64,000 nucleotides of DNA from Flavisolibacter nicotianae (GCF_003628535.1 NZ_RBCI01000001.1:1-64000); one strand, 5' to 3'; positions 43,268 to 53,880 are shown, numbered from the stretch's first letter. Notes: generated by a model not told the origin, from the letters alone. Numbers and translations are program-made.

Positions 43268-43420
43268 AACAGCGAGCAATGAGCACACAAGTTAAAGCCG
43301 GCGGCCGAACCACCCGTTAAAAAGAGGGTTAAGGTTTCGCTGTATTTCTTCTCCCGGCGATTTTGCCTTTCTGCAGACGACAAACAATATGTTATGCAAT
43401 GAACAAACCTGGTAAATGGC

Positions 43421-44749
43421 TTACTGCGCCGGGTTTGCCAGCAAGCGGTTGCGCAACCAGGCATTTACCGCTTCGTTTTGCTGCGGTGTCAGCCAGTGCC
43501 CCGCTTCTTTGACAAGCAGTTTTTCTTTGGGTGCCTGGATGGTGTTGAATACAACGGAACTGGTGGTTGCCGGGCACACTTCGTCGTTGTATCCCCAGCT
43601 ATACCAGCCTGGAATTTTCAGCAGCCGTGCAAAGTTGACCACGTCGTAATAAGCAGCCGTTTGAATTTTTTCCTTTGTTTTCAAAGAAGCCGGCGCCGCT
43701 GCCGCAAACAGATGGGGCCAGCCGCCGGCACGCTGGTGAAGGTAACCGGTCAGGTCGCTGAGTGCGGGGTAAAGTGCAGCCACGTATTTGATCCTTGGCT
43801 CGAGTGCCGCTGTTACGACAGACAAAGCCCCGCCCTGGCTGCCGCCGTAAACAGCCAGGCGGCTGCTGTCGGTTTGCGGCAGCGAAACCAGGAAGTCCAC
43901 AGCCCGCAGGCAACCGAGGTAAACCCGTTTGTAATAATACTGATCGCGGTTGTCAAGGTTGAAAAAATAATAATCCCGCAAGGGGCCAAACGCCAGGTTG
44001 TAATACACGTCGTTGGGGAGGGTAACGGGTATGCCGTGGATGCCGATCTCCAGTGTAATCATTCCCTGTTCGGCCAGGGCCGTATCGCCGCGGTAGGCAC
44101 GCACACCGGCACCGGGCACTTTCAGCAGGGCCGGGTAACGGCCTTCTTTTTTGGGCATGCATAAGATGCCATAGATCCGCGAACCGGGGCGTTCGTTTTG
44201 AAACGAAACTTCGTAAACATTGATCCCACCCGTGGAGCGTTCGGGAAGCAAGCGCATTTTTGGATCGAGTGAAATTTTTCGTGCGGCTGCAAGTGCACTG
44301 TTCCAGAACGAAAGAAAATCTGCAGGCATGGTGGCCGTGGCCTGCAGGCTGTCGGCAGAAAAAGCGGCCGTGGCCAATCCCCTGTATTTTTTCCCGTTCA
44401 TGACGACGGTTGCCGTACAGCGGAGATAGCCGGGTTTCACCAGCGTTCCTCCCTCAATGGTCACAACGCCGTTTTTCACAGCAACGTCACTGCTTTTTAG
44501 TGGTGGAAGCTGCTCCTCGCCGATCTCGTAATGAAGGCTTGCAGGCTGCAACGGCTTTCCTCCCCGGCTGACTGCGATCGTAAACCTTGCCTTTTCCTGC
44601 AAGGCATAATTCCATTGCGGATGATCCAGTGAAACACGAACAATGACTTCCGTTGAATCTTTCTGGGCAAAAGAAAAGATGGAAACGGTCAGTGAAAGAA
44701 TCGTGACCAAAGCACGCAGGTCTGTTTTTCTTTTGCCGGTACTGCACAT
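43421..44749 (-). CDS. Acetyl xylan esterase / cephalosporin-C deacetylase-type esterase
   Basis: A 442-residue secreted alpha/beta hydrolase. I start at MCSTGKRKTDL, which leads into a membrane-type signal (VTILSLTVSIFSFA), 10 bp after the GH97 stop. An N-terminal beta domain (about 30-130) precedes the hydrolase. The nucleophile Ser is in YGGSQGGALS, the acid Asp in GYNDEVCPATT and the His in EAGHWLTP; GIHGIPV and RAVDFLVSLP fit the AXE1/CE7 family. It removes O-acetyl groups from sugars. Its operon position suggests that the cluster's substrate is acetylated. Confidence 0.88.
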   Translation of the reverse strand: MCSTGKRKTDLRALVTILSLTVSIFSFAQKDSTEVIVRVSLDHPQWNYALQEKARFTIAVSRGGKPLQPASLHYEIGEEQLPPLKSSDVAVKNGVVTIEGGTLVKPGYLRCTATVVMNGKKYRGLATAAFSADSLQATATMPADFLSFWNSALAAARKISLDPKMRLLPERSTGGINVYEVSFQNERPGSRIYGILCMPKKEGRYPALLKVPGAGVRAYRGDTALAEQGMITLEIGIHGIPVTLPNDVYYNLAFGPLRDYYFFNLDNRDQYYYKRVYLGCLRAVDFLVSLPQTDSSRLAVYGGSQGGALSVVTAALEPRIKYVAALYPALSDLTGYLHQRAGGWPHLFAAAAPASLKTKEKIQTAAYYDVVNFARLLKIPGWYSWGYNDEVCPATTSSVVFNTIQAPKEKLLVKEAGHWLTPQQNEAVNAWLRNRLLANPAQ

Positions 44750-44759
44750 AAATTCAAAT

Positions 44760-46643
44760 TTAATCCCGGGGCGTAAACCGGATGGCGACACCGTTGCGGG
44801 CACCGATTGAAAAAGCGAGTACACTGTCCCGTGTCACCCGCTGTGTTGACACCCTGACCTGCGTTGGCGTTTTCAGCCCCGGATCGTCGGTATAAATCGT
44901 GGCCAGGTAGGTTTTGTTTTTATCCAGGAAAGTAAGCGGCCAGCTCACGGACCGTTGTTTTTGTCCATTCAGCGAGCCCAGGAACCAGGTCCCGTTTTTC
45001 TTGCGGGCAATGGTTGCAAAGGCCTCCATGTCGCCTTCCAGGACTTTCGTTTCCTCCCACGACGTGGGCAGGCTGTTGAACCAGGACATTTCGGGCACTT
45101 CCTGTATCTCGCCTTCTTTTCCGCTGCGCACGGAGTCGGGAACCGGCCGGTCGTACCAAAACAGGAACTGCAAGGGACTGAACAGGCAAACGGATTTTGC
45201 CATCTGCGCCACATGCGAGCCCATTTTGTTGACACGGTTGGTGAAATAGCAAATGGTGTTGTCGGCCGGGCCGGCAATCATCCGTGTGAACAACGTCGTG
45301 ATGCTGTGTTCAACAAACGGGCTTTCTTCGTCGCCGCGAATCCCTTCCTGTGTCAGCAGGTTTGGGTACGTGCGCTGAAATCCCGTTGGCCGGTATTCAT
45401 CGTGTATGTCCACGACCAACTGGTGTTCGGCGGCCTTGCGAACGGCCTCGTGCAACCATGTCGTCCAGTGCTGCGATCCAACTTGTACAAAGCCAAATTT
45501 CAACCCTTTTACCCCCCAGGATTGATACAGGGGCAGCAGGGTATCCAACTGTCTTTCCAGCGCACGGCGGTTGACATAAAGGATCACACCAACGCCTTTC
45601 TGTTTTCCATATGCAATCACTTTTTGCAGGTCCAGCGGGCCTTTGCCCCGGGCCGGGTCGATCGAAACTCTTGTCGCATCCGCTGTGTCGCTGTCTTCCT
45701 TGCCGTACCAGCCGGCATCGAAACAGATATAGCGGATATGATGCGCTGCGGCAAAATCAATGGAAGCAAAAGAGCCTGCCGTGGTCAGCGTGGCTTCCCG
45801 CAAAACCGTGCCCGGTTGAATCCAGGAAGTGTTGCGAACCCGGGCCGGTTCGTTCAGGTTGAGAAGCAAATAATTTTTTTCCAACAAGTCGGCCGGACTC
45901 GCAGCACAAAGCACATAACGCCAGGGGGAAGCCAGCGTTTGCTTTCCCTTCACTTCTTCATACAATTGCGTTTGTAAAGTATTGGTACCTGTGCTGCGAA
46001 ATTTCATGCGGGCAAAATCCGTCAGTGCTGCCTCGCCAAGGGCGATCAATTGCTGCGAGCTGGTTCGAATGGTTAAGGGCCGTTCAACAGCTTCTGCCAG
46101 GTCGCCAATCTTTTTTTGCACCAGCTTGGCCTGCGCAAAGTTGCTCACCCAGGCCGTGGCATCGCTTGCACAAAGCGGGAACGTCGACTCTTCTTTTTGA
46201 AGGTGAAGCGAATCCGCATTGGTGCGGATGGTATAACGAAAAGCAAAGCCTTCGTTGTAAGCCCGGCACACAATCACAACCGATGCGTTTGAACGTCCTG
46301 TCGCCCTGAATGAAAACTGCAGCTCGTTGTAGTTTTCGGGGATCGATTTTCGTTCGCCGACAACCGTTGTCCAGCTCCGGCTCACCTTTTTTGTTTTCAC
46401 GCCGGCTAGCGCAAACGGCGCATCGCCCAGTTCCCGCACGGCAACGCCAATCGTTGCTTTCTGTAAAACAGGCTGCCCAGTCGAAAGATCATAGGAAAGC
46501 AGGGCATTCAATTGCCGGCCGGTCGAAAAACGCAGCCGGATCCTTCCATCCGGACTCGCCAGGTTCCTGCTTTGAGAAAAGCCCTGTTCCGAAAACAGAA
46601 CAAGGCTTATCCACATCAAAAAAAACACAAAGAATTTCTGCAT
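44760..46643 (-). CDS. GH97 glycoside hydrolase (SusB-like alpha-glucosidase type)
   Basis: A 627-residue secreted enzyme with signal peptide MQKFFVFFLMWISLVLFSEQ and the GH97 layout: N-terminal beta-sandwich (SPDGRIRLRF), then a TIM barrel with YICFDAGWYGKE, GVGVILYVNRRALE, VKGLKFGFVQVGSQ, VVDIHDEYRPTGFQRTYPN, TQEGIRGDEE, and a C-terminal sandwich. The segment GLKFGF has Gly where retaining members carry the nucleophile Asp (KVDF), so it belongs to the inverting, calcium-dependent group with Glu bases (GDEE), acting on alpha-glucosides. Its ATG directly abuts the SusD stop. Confidence 0.92.
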   Translation of the reverse strand: MQKFFVFFLMWISLVLFSEQGFSQSRNLASPDGRIRLRFSTGRQLNALLSYDLSTGQPVLQKATIGVAVRELGDAPFALAGVKTKKVSRSWTTVVGERKSIPENYNELQFSFRATGRSNASVVIVCRAYNEGFAFRYTIRTNADSLHLQKEESTFPLCASDATAWVSNFAQAKLVQKKIGDLAEAVERPLTIRTSSQQLIALGEAALTDFARMKFRSTGTNTLQTQLYEEVKGKQTLASPWRYVLCAASPADLLEKNYLLLNLNEPARVRNTSWIQPGTVLREATLTTAGSFASIDFAAAHHIRYICFDAGWYGKEDSDTADATRVSIDPARGKGPLDLQKVIAYGKQKGVGVILYVNRRALERQLDTLLPLYQSWGVKGLKFGFVQVGSQHWTTWLHEAVRKAAEHQLVVDIHDEYRPTGFQRTYPNLLTQEGIRGDEESPFVEHSITTLFTRMIAGPADNTICYFTNRVNKMGSHVAQMAKSVCLFSPLQFLFWYDRPVPDSVRSGKEGEIQEVPEMSWFNSLPTSWEETKVLEGDMEAFATIARKKNGTWFLGSLNGQKQRSVSWPLTFLDKNKTYLATIYTDDPGLKTPTQVRVSTQRVTRDSVLAFSIGARNGVAIRFTPRD

Positions 46644-48377
46644 CTAGTAACCGGGGTTTTGTTCAAAGACAGCCTGCGAGTTGGCATCGATCACCGCCTG
46701 CGGGATCGGCATCAGGTTGTTTTTGGGTTGAACGGTATTTTGCGAAACCACATAACCAAACCGTTTGGTGCGGTCGTAGAGAAGGCCCAGGCGGGTCAGT
46801 GTCAGCGTGTGCAATTCTTCACCAAACAATTCGCGGATGCGCTCATCCAGGATATAATCAATGTTGATTTCTCCGGCCGTGGCAGGTGTGGCACCGGCGC
46901 GGTTGCGAACGGCGTTTACATCGGCGGCCGCTTTTACATTGTCGCCCGCTTTCATATACGCTTCGGCCCGCACCAGGTAGGTCTCCGCCAGGCGAATGGC
47001 GTAGGATTCCTGTGCAAAACCATTGCTGGGATCACCGGCATAGTGCCAGTCGGAACCCATTTTCATCACCCGTGGGTACACCCGCTCCATTGTATCCTGG
47101 CGGGACGTGAGCCACTCCTTGCGAATGGTATCCATCGGCTTCAGGCGAACCACCATCTTCGAACCGTCGAACAGTGTAACGTTGGTGGTATAGGTTGTAT
47201 CGTAGTTGGGATCTTCCTTACCATTTTTGATGGGATAGGGCGCTACAAAATAACGCTGGATGTTGACCGGTGAATTGCGCATGTCGTTGCTGCCGGAATT
47301 GTTCCAAAGCACATAGGTAAAATAATTCGTGGGGCGCACCATGCTGATGCCTCTTCCCATCCAGTCGCGGGCCGGGCCGGAGTAACCGAATTTTTCCAGC
47401 GCCCAGAAGCTTGGCCAGAAGGCACGTTCCTGGTCAGTACGTGGCATCGTGGAATTGAGGCCGCCGGTCAAGAACTTATCCACCTGCATCACCCAGATGG
47501 CTTCTTTGTTGCCGCTCTGGTAATTGTAATTCGACTGCGAGGTTGTGCTCCGCATCTGGAACATATCCCAGAACACATTCTTTCCGGCCACGTTGCTGCG
47601 CCAGCCAAAGCGCTGCGTCATCAGGCGGTAGTCGCCATCGGTTCCATCAATCACCCGTGTGGCGGCTTCAATGGATTTTGTGTACAGCGCATTGTTGTGT
47701 GTTTCATCGCCAAGGGCAATGTACATTTCTGCAAGATGGTGATCGGCGGCAGCCTTCACCAACCGGCCTGGTTCTGTTGTTGTCTTGGGAAGATTGGCCG
47801 CTGCAAATTCAAAATCTTTCACGCAGAAGTCATAGACCTCGGCTCTTGTGTTGCGTTTGAAATCCAGTCGTGGCGCGGTAACGTTTTTTTCCAGGATAGG
47901 TACACCGCCAAACAAATACGAAAGATAGCGGTATGCATAGCCACGGAAGAAACGGGCTTCGGCCTGCACCGTTGCTTTTTCCGCAGCCGTCAGCGCCACC
48001 GACGGGTTTTCTGTTTGCGCCAGGATGTTGTTGGCGAAATAGATCATCTGGAAATGGCGGTTATACACCACCGCGAAAATCCCTGATGTCGGGTTGACCA
48101 GCGACCAGTCGGTAAAGCCGGCATTGTCGAAGGGTGGAAAAATATTGTCGGTGCCGGAACCAAAATGAAAGAAATCGTCCGACACATCGCGGTTGTCGTA
48201 ATTGAACCTTGTCTGGCGGTAGAGTTCATTCAGGCCGGTTTTAAACTGGGCATAGTTCAAAAAGCCGTTGGCCGTCGTTAAAAAATCGGTTGGTGTTTCT
48301 TTCAAAAAATCACTGTCTCTTTTACAGGAAGAAAAGATCAGGAGTGCAAGCAAGGTTGTATATGTAAGCTTTTTCAT
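46644..48377 (-). CDS. SusD/RagB-family glycan-binding lipoprotein
   Basis: A 577-residue surface lipoprotein with signal and lipobox MKKLTYTTLLALLIFSSC. It has the usual opening DFLKETPTDFLTTANGFLNY, the TPR-rich core (AEARFFRGYAYRYLSYLFGG, ETYLVRAEAYMKAGDNVKAA) and the C-terminal ILDERIRELFGEELHTLTLTR. It forms the lid of the SusC transporter, capturing glycan pieces at the surface. It starts 30 bp after the SusC stop. Confidence 0.97.
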   Translation of the reverse strand: MKKLTYTTLLALLIFSSCKRDSDFLKETPTDFLTTANGFLNYAQFKTGLNELYRQTRFNYDNRDVSDDFFHFGSGTDNIFPPFDNAGFTDWSLVNPTSGIFAVVYNRHFQMIYFANNILAQTENPSVALTAAEKATVQAEARFFRGYAYRYLSYLFGGVPILEKNVTAPRLDFKRNTRAEVYDFCVKDFEFAAANLPKTTTEPGRLVKAAADHHLAEMYIALGDETHNNALYTKSIEAATRVIDGTDGDYRLMTQRFGWRSNVAGKNVFWDMFQMRSTTSQSNYNYQSGNKEAIWVMQVDKFLTGGLNSTMPRTDQERAFWPSFWALEKFGYSGPARDWMGRGISMVRPTNYFTYVLWNNSGSNDMRNSPVNIQRYFVAPYPIKNGKEDPNYDTTYTTNVTLFDGSKMVVRLKPMDTIRKEWLTSRQDTMERVYPRVMKMGSDWHYAGDPSNGFAQESYAIRLAETYLVRAEAYMKAGDNVKAAADVNAVRNRAGATPATAGEINIDYILDERIRELFGEELHTLTLTRLGLLYDRTKRFGYVVSQNTVQPKNNLMPIPQAVIDANSQAVFEQNPGY

Positions 48378-48407
48378 TGTCAGAGTTTGAGCGTTTGCAT
48401 TTGTGGA

Positions 48408-51400
48408 TTAAAACGTAACCGATAAGCCAAGCGTCACTGTCTTCATCACCGGGAAACCATTCACGGAGGCATAGGTTGTTGCGGTCTCCGGGTCCAGGCC
48501 GTCCCAGTTGGTAACGGTCAGCAGGTTTTTACCGGCAATGTAGGCTTTCACATTTTTCAGGGGCGTTTTGCCCAGCACCTTTTCACCCAGCGAATAGGAA
48601 AGGCTCAGATCCTGCAAACGGAAGAAATCATGACGGGTCGTGAATTTGTACCCGTACTGGTTGTTGTAATCCGGGCGGGGAATTTTGTTCGACGGATGTT
48701 CCGGCATGTAGTATTCGTTATCCAGCCAGTTGGCCACGGTGGCATAAAGCGTGTTTGGATTCTGCGCATACTGGTTCGAGGCAATGTAATAATTGTCCTT
48801 GCCGCCACCGATCGTTGCGCCAACCATGACGTACAACTCAAAATTTTTGTAGCGAACGGTATTCGATAACGCAAGCTGGTAATTGGGTTTGGTATAGCCG
48901 ATCACCGAGCGGTCGTTGGCATCGATCTTTCCGTCACCATTCAGGTCCTTGAACTTGATATCGCCTTCCTTGGCTTTGTAGGTGCGCATATACGTGGTAT
49001 CGCTTTGCTGAACGATGCCATCAAATGTCAGGTCATACACGGCGCCCAAGGATTTGCCGATAAACCAGTTGTTGGCCACGTCGTCGTCTTCTTTGCCGTT
49101 CTTGTCACCATCGAGTCCGTACAGGGAAACAATGCGGTTGCGGTTGATCCAGTAATTCAACCCGGACGACCAGCTAAAATCATGTCCGCGGATGTTTTGT
49201 GAATTCAGCGAAACCTCAAGTCCCCAGTTGTGTACTTTACCGATGTTGTCGTCCACGTTCACAAATCCGTTCATCACGGGAATGGCCCGGCTCAACAGCA
49301 GGTCTGTTGTGTTGGAGTTGTAGTAGTCGACGGTACCACTGAGCACGTTTTTAAAGACACCAAAATCCAAACCGAAGTTCAGTCCCTTTGTCGTTTCCCA
49401 TTTCAACCCGCTGTTGCCAAAACGGTTGGGATAGGTGGTGTTAACCGGCGTTGTGCCAAACAGGTAGTTGGAGGTGCTGACGCCGGGGAACGTGTAATAA
49501 GCGCCGATGCTCGGGTTGCCGTTCTCGCCATAGGAAGCACGCAGCTTGAGGAAGTTGAAGGCCTTCATGTTGTTTTTGAAAAAGTCTTCTTCACTCAGTG
49601 CATATGCAGCCGACACGGCGCGGAACACACCGTATTTATTACCTTCGGCAAAAACAGAGTTGCCGTCTTTGCGAATGGAGGCCGTCAGGTAGTAACGGCT
49701 TTTGTAAACGTAGTTGACACGGGCCAGGTAAGCCAGTTTGGACAATTCATTTTCACCGGTGTTGAGGCTACGTTTAGTGGGGTCGCCGAGTTCCAGGCTG
49801 TTGATGCCAAGCACGGTTGTACCGGCCAGTGAAAAATCGGTTGCCGACAGGCTCATGCTGCGGTTTTTGATGTTCTGCCGTTCAGACAGCAGCGTAACAT
49901 CGAACGAATGATCGTTGATAGTCTTCACATAATTTACGATGTGGCTCATGTACCAGTCGGTTCGCTCGCTGTTCGAGCGGTTACCGTTGGCATTCGTGAG
50001 GAACTTGGTCTGGTCCTTCAGGTCGCCTTCGACCATGGTGTTCACAAAGGTCTTCTCGTCGTTGAACTGTGCACCGTGTCCTTCCCAGCGGTTGAGCGAA
50101 TAATTGAAAGTATAGGACAAGCCTTTTACCCATGGCGCATCGAGGCGCACATAGTTGAGCGAACGGTAATTCTGGTTGCGGTCTTCATCATACGTCAGCG
50201 TACGCCAGAAGGGATTAAACGTGGTGGTTGATCCCTGCGGGTAGCGTTCGTACCAGTTTTCGTAGCCCGGAATAGTGGAATACAAATACCCATACGGTGC
50301 ATTGATCGTTCCTTTTTCCAGGTCGGCGGCCACACCATCAGCGTTCTTGCTGGCCACCGAAAGAGTCAACCCGTATTTCATCCAGTCGGTGATCTTTGCT
50401 TCGACTTTGGAAAGGATGGTAAACTTTTTAAAATTGTCGTTGTAAACAATGCCCTTCTGGTCGAGGTAATCGCCGGATACATAGAAATTGAACCGGTCGT
50501 TACCGCCGGAAAAATTCAGTTGATAATCCTGGAACGGTGCGGCCCGCACCACCTGCTTCCACCAGTCGATGGTATGGCCTTCGTTGTAGGCCTGCAATTC
50601 CTTTGCGCTTAGCAAACGGTCGATTGCCAGGTCACTGGGCGAAGCACCCCGCATCTTTTGCACGTCGTAGCGGTATTGAATGAATTCTTCGGGGCTGCGC
50701 ATGTCAGGCTTGCGGGTGTAGGTCTGGTAACCGGATGTAACCCGTGCATTGATCACCGGCTTGCCGGAACGGCCTTTTTTCGTGGTGATCAACACCACAC
50801 CGGTCGATCCCTGCGAACCGTAAATGGCCGTGGCGCTGGCATCCTTCAGCACATCCACCGTGGCAATGTCGTTCGGGTTGATCTCGTTGAAGCTACCGGT
50901 GTAGATCACGCCATCCAGAACGATCAGCGGGTAGGTGGAGGCGCGGATCGAGTTTTGCCCGCGGATGAAGATGTCGGGGTTGCCGCCGGCATTGGTCGTT
51001 ACACCAACGTTGAAGCCTGTGATGCTTCCTTTCAACGCATCAAGCGGGTTGATATTCGGCAAAAGCGAAATGGGTGAGTTCTCGAGTTTTAATGTACCCA
51101 CCGAACCGGTGAGGTCTTTCTTTTTGCGTGTGCCATATCCCACCACAACCACGTCTTCCATGGTGGATGACGCAACGGTTAAGGAGACGGATAAGTTCAC
51201 GTTATCCGTCAGCCTGATGGTTTGCGCTCCATAGCCTACCATGCGCACTTCTAGCTGATCGCCGGGCAGGGCCGGAATGGAGAAGCTACCCGTTTCGTCG
51301 GTAGCGGTTGCCGTTGTTTTGTTCAAAACAGAAACGGTTGCACCGGACAAGGGCGAACGCGACTGCGCATCCGTGACCTTTCCGCGGTAAAGTTTCTGTT

Positions 51401-51521
51401 GGGCAAAAGCCGACTGGCTGACGAAAAGCGCCACTGCCAGCAGCAGAGATAAAACACAGCCTGACCGCATGCGTGCAACAGGCAATTTCTTCGGGCGGGA
51501 GAAAGCAGAATTCATTTCCAT
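48408..51521 (-). CDS. SusC/RagA-family TonB-linked outer-membrane transporter
   Basis: A 1037-residue receptor from MEMNSAF (other Mets ten codons upstream and at MRSGC). Signal peptide SLLLAVALFVSQSAFA, carboxypeptidase-regulatory-like domain KLYRGKVTDAQSRSPLSGAT, TonB box/plug start DVVVVGYGTRKKKDLTGSVG, plug with LIVLDGVIYTGSFNEINPND and DASATAIYGSQGSTGVVLI, and a 22-strand barrel ending VTLGLSVTF. It imports oligosaccharides across the outer membrane with its SusD partner. The pair defines the polysaccharide utilization locus. Confidence 0.97.
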   Translation of the reverse strand: MEMNSAFSRPKKLPVARMRSGCVLSLLLAVALFVSQSAFAQQKLYRGKVTDAQSRSPLSGATVSVLNKTTATATDETGSFSIPALPGDQLEVRMVGYGAQTIRLTDNVNLSVSLTVASSTMEDVVVVGYGTRKKKDLTGSVGTLKLENSPISLLPNINPLDALKGSITGFNVGVTTNAGGNPDIFIRGQNSIRASTYPLIVLDGVIYTGSFNEINPNDIATVDVLKDASATAIYGSQGSTGVVLITTKKGRSGKPVINARVTSGYQTYTRKPDMRSPEEFIQYRYDVQKMRGASPSDLAIDRLLSAKELQAYNEGHTIDWWKQVVRAAPFQDYQLNFSGGNDRFNFYVSGDYLDQKGIVYNDNFKKFTILSKVEAKITDWMKYGLTLSVASKNADGVAADLEKGTINAPYGYLYSTIPGYENWYERYPQGSTTTFNPFWRTLTYDEDRNQNYRSLNYVRLDAPWVKGLSYTFNYSLNRWEGHGAQFNDEKTFVNTMVEGDLKDQTKFLTNANGNRSNSERTDWYMSHIVNYVKTINDHSFDVTLLSERQNIKNRSMSLSATDFSLAGTTVLGINSLELGDPTKRSLNTGENELSKLAYLARVNYVYKSRYYLTASIRKDGNSVFAEGNKYGVFRAVSAAYALSEEDFFKNNMKAFNFLKLRASYGENGNPSIGAYYTFPGVSTSNYLFGTTPVNTTYPNRFGNSGLKWETTKGLNFGLDFGVFKNVLSGTVDYYNSNTTDLLLSRAIPVMNGFVNVDDNIGKVHNWGLEVSLNSQNIRGHDFSWSSGLNYWINRNRIVSLYGLDGDKNGKEDDDVANNWFIGKSLGAVYDLTFDGIVQQSDTTYMRTYKAKEGDIKFKDLNGDGKIDANDRSVIGYTKPNYQLALSNTVRYKNFELYVMVGATIGGGKDNYYIASNQYAQNPNTLYATVANWLDNEYYMPEHPSNKIPRPDYNNQYGYKFTTRHDFFRLQDLSLSYSLGEKVLGKTPLKNVKAYIAGKNLLTVTNWDGLDPETATTYASVNGFPVMKTVTLGLSVTF

Positions 51522-51755
51522 ATACAAAGCAGGTTTTACAGAGACGGACAAGCCACTTCACCACCATTCAGTGCCGTTGCGAACAGAGTCCATTTTCTCA
51601 TTTTCAAAAAACAATCAACAGTTTTTGTCTGGAGATAAAACAGCAAGGCGGCTGCCTTCATGTTTTGTCCAAAATTATTTTTAACGCCGGCGCCAAAGAA
51701 TAGGCAATATGATGGTATGAATGGACAATCCTATGATTGCAATTTCACCAAACGC

Positions 51756-53759
51756 TTACTGCGGGCTGGTTTTCACTTCCACCGTTGACCCGTCTGCCGG
51801 CAGGTCGACCGTGTATTTTTTTTGTTTAACAAAAAGTGTTAGTGTTCCGCCTTTGTGCAACGGATCGCTGACAAAAATGCGACGGCGATCCTGCAAAAAA
51901 AGACAAGGCATGTCGACGGAAATTGTTCCCGAAGCAGCAGAAGCCATCCTGCCTTCTTTGTAAAACGCAGCCATGAGCGTTCCATCGCTAAACCGTACGG
52001 CCTGGCAAAGCGTGTCGTTGCGCAGCACGGTCCATGCCGGGTGACGGGCAATTGCCGCCGCCGCTTTGGCAGACGGTGCGTAACTAACCGCATACCCCGT
52101 TGCGCTTTGCTGGTGATGGAGCGAAACCAGAAATCGCCTGTCGTGCAAAACCGCTTTCGATTCGGAGTGATTGATCGCATACCACGAACCTTCCACCTCT
52201 TTTACATTAACCGTCACCGAGTCGGATGCAAGGGGGAGATAGACAAAATTCTGGTGATGCACCCATTTGACCCGGCGCTCAACAGGCAGGCTTCCATCGA
52301 TCCTGTGGCCTTCCCGATTGGCTGTCACGGGTCCTTGCAGGCGGCTTTGTTCAAGCGTGGTAAAAGCGCCAGCCAGCAGATCGGCCGGCTGCAATCCTGC
52401 GATGAGAGCAACCGTTGTATTTTTCCAGGAGGCCCAAAGTTTTTTTGCCTGGAGCGTATGCGTTCCTTTTTGCAAAGCATAGTCCATTACCGCCAGTCCC
52501 GACGAACCATCGGAAACATTTCCCACGAATGCATGCGGGATGAGTTTTCGTTTTCCATCGCCGTTAAAATTGGTCATCCCGGGCAGGCGATCCCAATCCC
52601 AGAATGGCAGGAAGTTGTCGTATTCGTTCCCGTTTGAAAGAAAATAGGCATCGCCGCCATCGAGCAGGTCGCCCTTTAGATTTTCCTCGTTGATGGATTC
52701 CGTGAGCAGTGTGCGGGTGGAAGCCGTTTTCAGAAAAAAACTGTACTGCAGCTGCTGAAAAGCGGTAAAATCAGAATAAGGAAAATACCGGTAGCCCTGC
52801 AAGGCATCCTGCCCGTTTTGTGTACGCAGCAAGTGCCGGAAGGCAGCGGTACGATCGGGGTTGACGCGATACAGCAGCGGAACGAGCAGGCGGATATCGG
52901 CACTGCGCAAGGCATTTTTCCGGCTGGCGGCACGATCGATCGTTCCGGGCACAGTGTGAATGCCGCGTGTCATCCACTGCCATCCCTTTAAAACAAAATC
53001 GGTGAGTACGTCGATCTTTTCTTTTGGAAACGCCAGCGACGTACCTTCTAACTGCCAGGCCAGGCGAATATCATCCACCAAAAAAGCACCGCCGTAATGA
53101 TACATCTGCAAGCGCCTTCCGTGCTGGTGAAAACTAAAATCAGGTTGCACGCCTTCCGCTGTTGAAATTTTGATGACCGTCAGAATGGTATCGCGGCAAT
53201 GACGCATCAGCGCCGTGTCGTTGGTGAGAGCCCCATAGTGCAGGCCGAGGTCGGCGCTCCACACAAGGTTGGCACCGGTGCCTTTCACCTTGTGCTGATC
53301 CAGGATTTGCAGGCAGTTTGCCGTTTCGTCTTTTGTCAGGTTTTCTTTGAGCAATACAAGAATGTCCCGCATCGTTTGCGGCACGCCAATTTCGTTGTGC
53401 CACCAGTTTTTGCTTTGGTAGCGGTGCGTAAACCAATCGCGTAGTGCAAGGGAGATAGTGGTTTTGACCGCTGCGGCCTGCTCACCGGAAAGCTGGCCTT
53501 TTTGCACGCAGAGCGCCAGCGAACGGATCCGGTTCAAGTGCACGGACAACTGCCACAGACCCGGCTGATTATCGCTGTAGTTAATGTCGCTCCAGCGACC
53601 ATCCGGATCAACAGGTGGAATGGATGAACAGGAAGTGGCCGTGTCCATGCGTTGCAGGTATTCTTTGTAACGCTTCAGCACCAGCGTTGCATCGTTGTTT
53701 TGCGCAGCGCAACAGAAAAAAAACAAAACGAGGATTCCACAGCCAACCAGTTTCCGCAT
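51756..53759 (-). CDS. Polysaccharide lyase family 8
   Basis: A 667-residue secreted lyase from MRKLVGCGILVLFFFCCA. The alpha/alpha toroid has NWWHNEIGVPQ, TGANLVWSADLGLHYGALTN (catalytic Asn), FSFHQHGRRLQMYHYGGAF (catalytic His and Tyr) and TVPGTIDRAASRKN (Arg residues), then the super-sandwich domains. The family cuts hyaluronan, chondroitin or xanthan at uronic-acid residues by beta-elimination, leaving unsaturated ends; the actual substrate cannot be read from the sequence. It is followed by SusC (235-bp gap) and preceded by the GH88 gene (121 bp), whose product removes the unsaturated sugar. Confidence 0.92.
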   Translation of the reverse strand: MRKLVGCGILVLFFFCCAAQNNDATLVLKRYKEYLQRMDTATSCSSIPPVDPDGRWSDINYSDNQPGLWQLSVHLNRIRSLALCVQKGQLSGEQAAAVKTTISLALRDWFTHRYQSKNWWHNEIGVPQTMRDILVLLKENLTKDETANCLQILDQHKVKGTGANLVWSADLGLHYGALTNDTALMRHCRDTILTVIKISTAEGVQPDFSFHQHGRRLQMYHYGGAFLVDDIRLAWQLEGTSLAFPKEKIDVLTDFVLKGWQWMTRGIHTVPGTIDRAASRKNALRSADIRLLVPLLYRVNPDRTAAFRHLLRTQNGQDALQGYRYFPYSDFTAFQQLQYSFFLKTASTRTLLTESINEENLKGDLLDGGDAYFLSNGNEYDNFLPFWDWDRLPGMTNFNGDGKRKLIPHAFVGNVSDGSSGLAVMDYALQKGTHTLQAKKLWASWKNTTVALIAGLQPADLLAGAFTTLEQSRLQGPVTANREGHRIDGSLPVERRVKWVHHQNFVYLPLASDSVTVNVKEVEGSWYAINHSESKAVLHDRRFLVSLHHQQSATGYAVSYAPSAKAAAAIARHPAWTVLRNDTLCQAVRFSDGTLMAAFYKEGRMASAASGTISVDMPCLFLQDRRRIFVSDPLHKGGTLTLFVKQKKYTVDLPADGSTVEVKTSPQ

Positions 53760-53880
53760 GATCTTTCGTCGTTTAAAAGGGTTCGGGTTTGTAAACATAG
53801 GGAAAAGCAATCCATCACCGGTGCAGCATTCTACCTGCACTGCGTTTCAACAAGACGATATTGCATCCGTCCGCAAAGAA

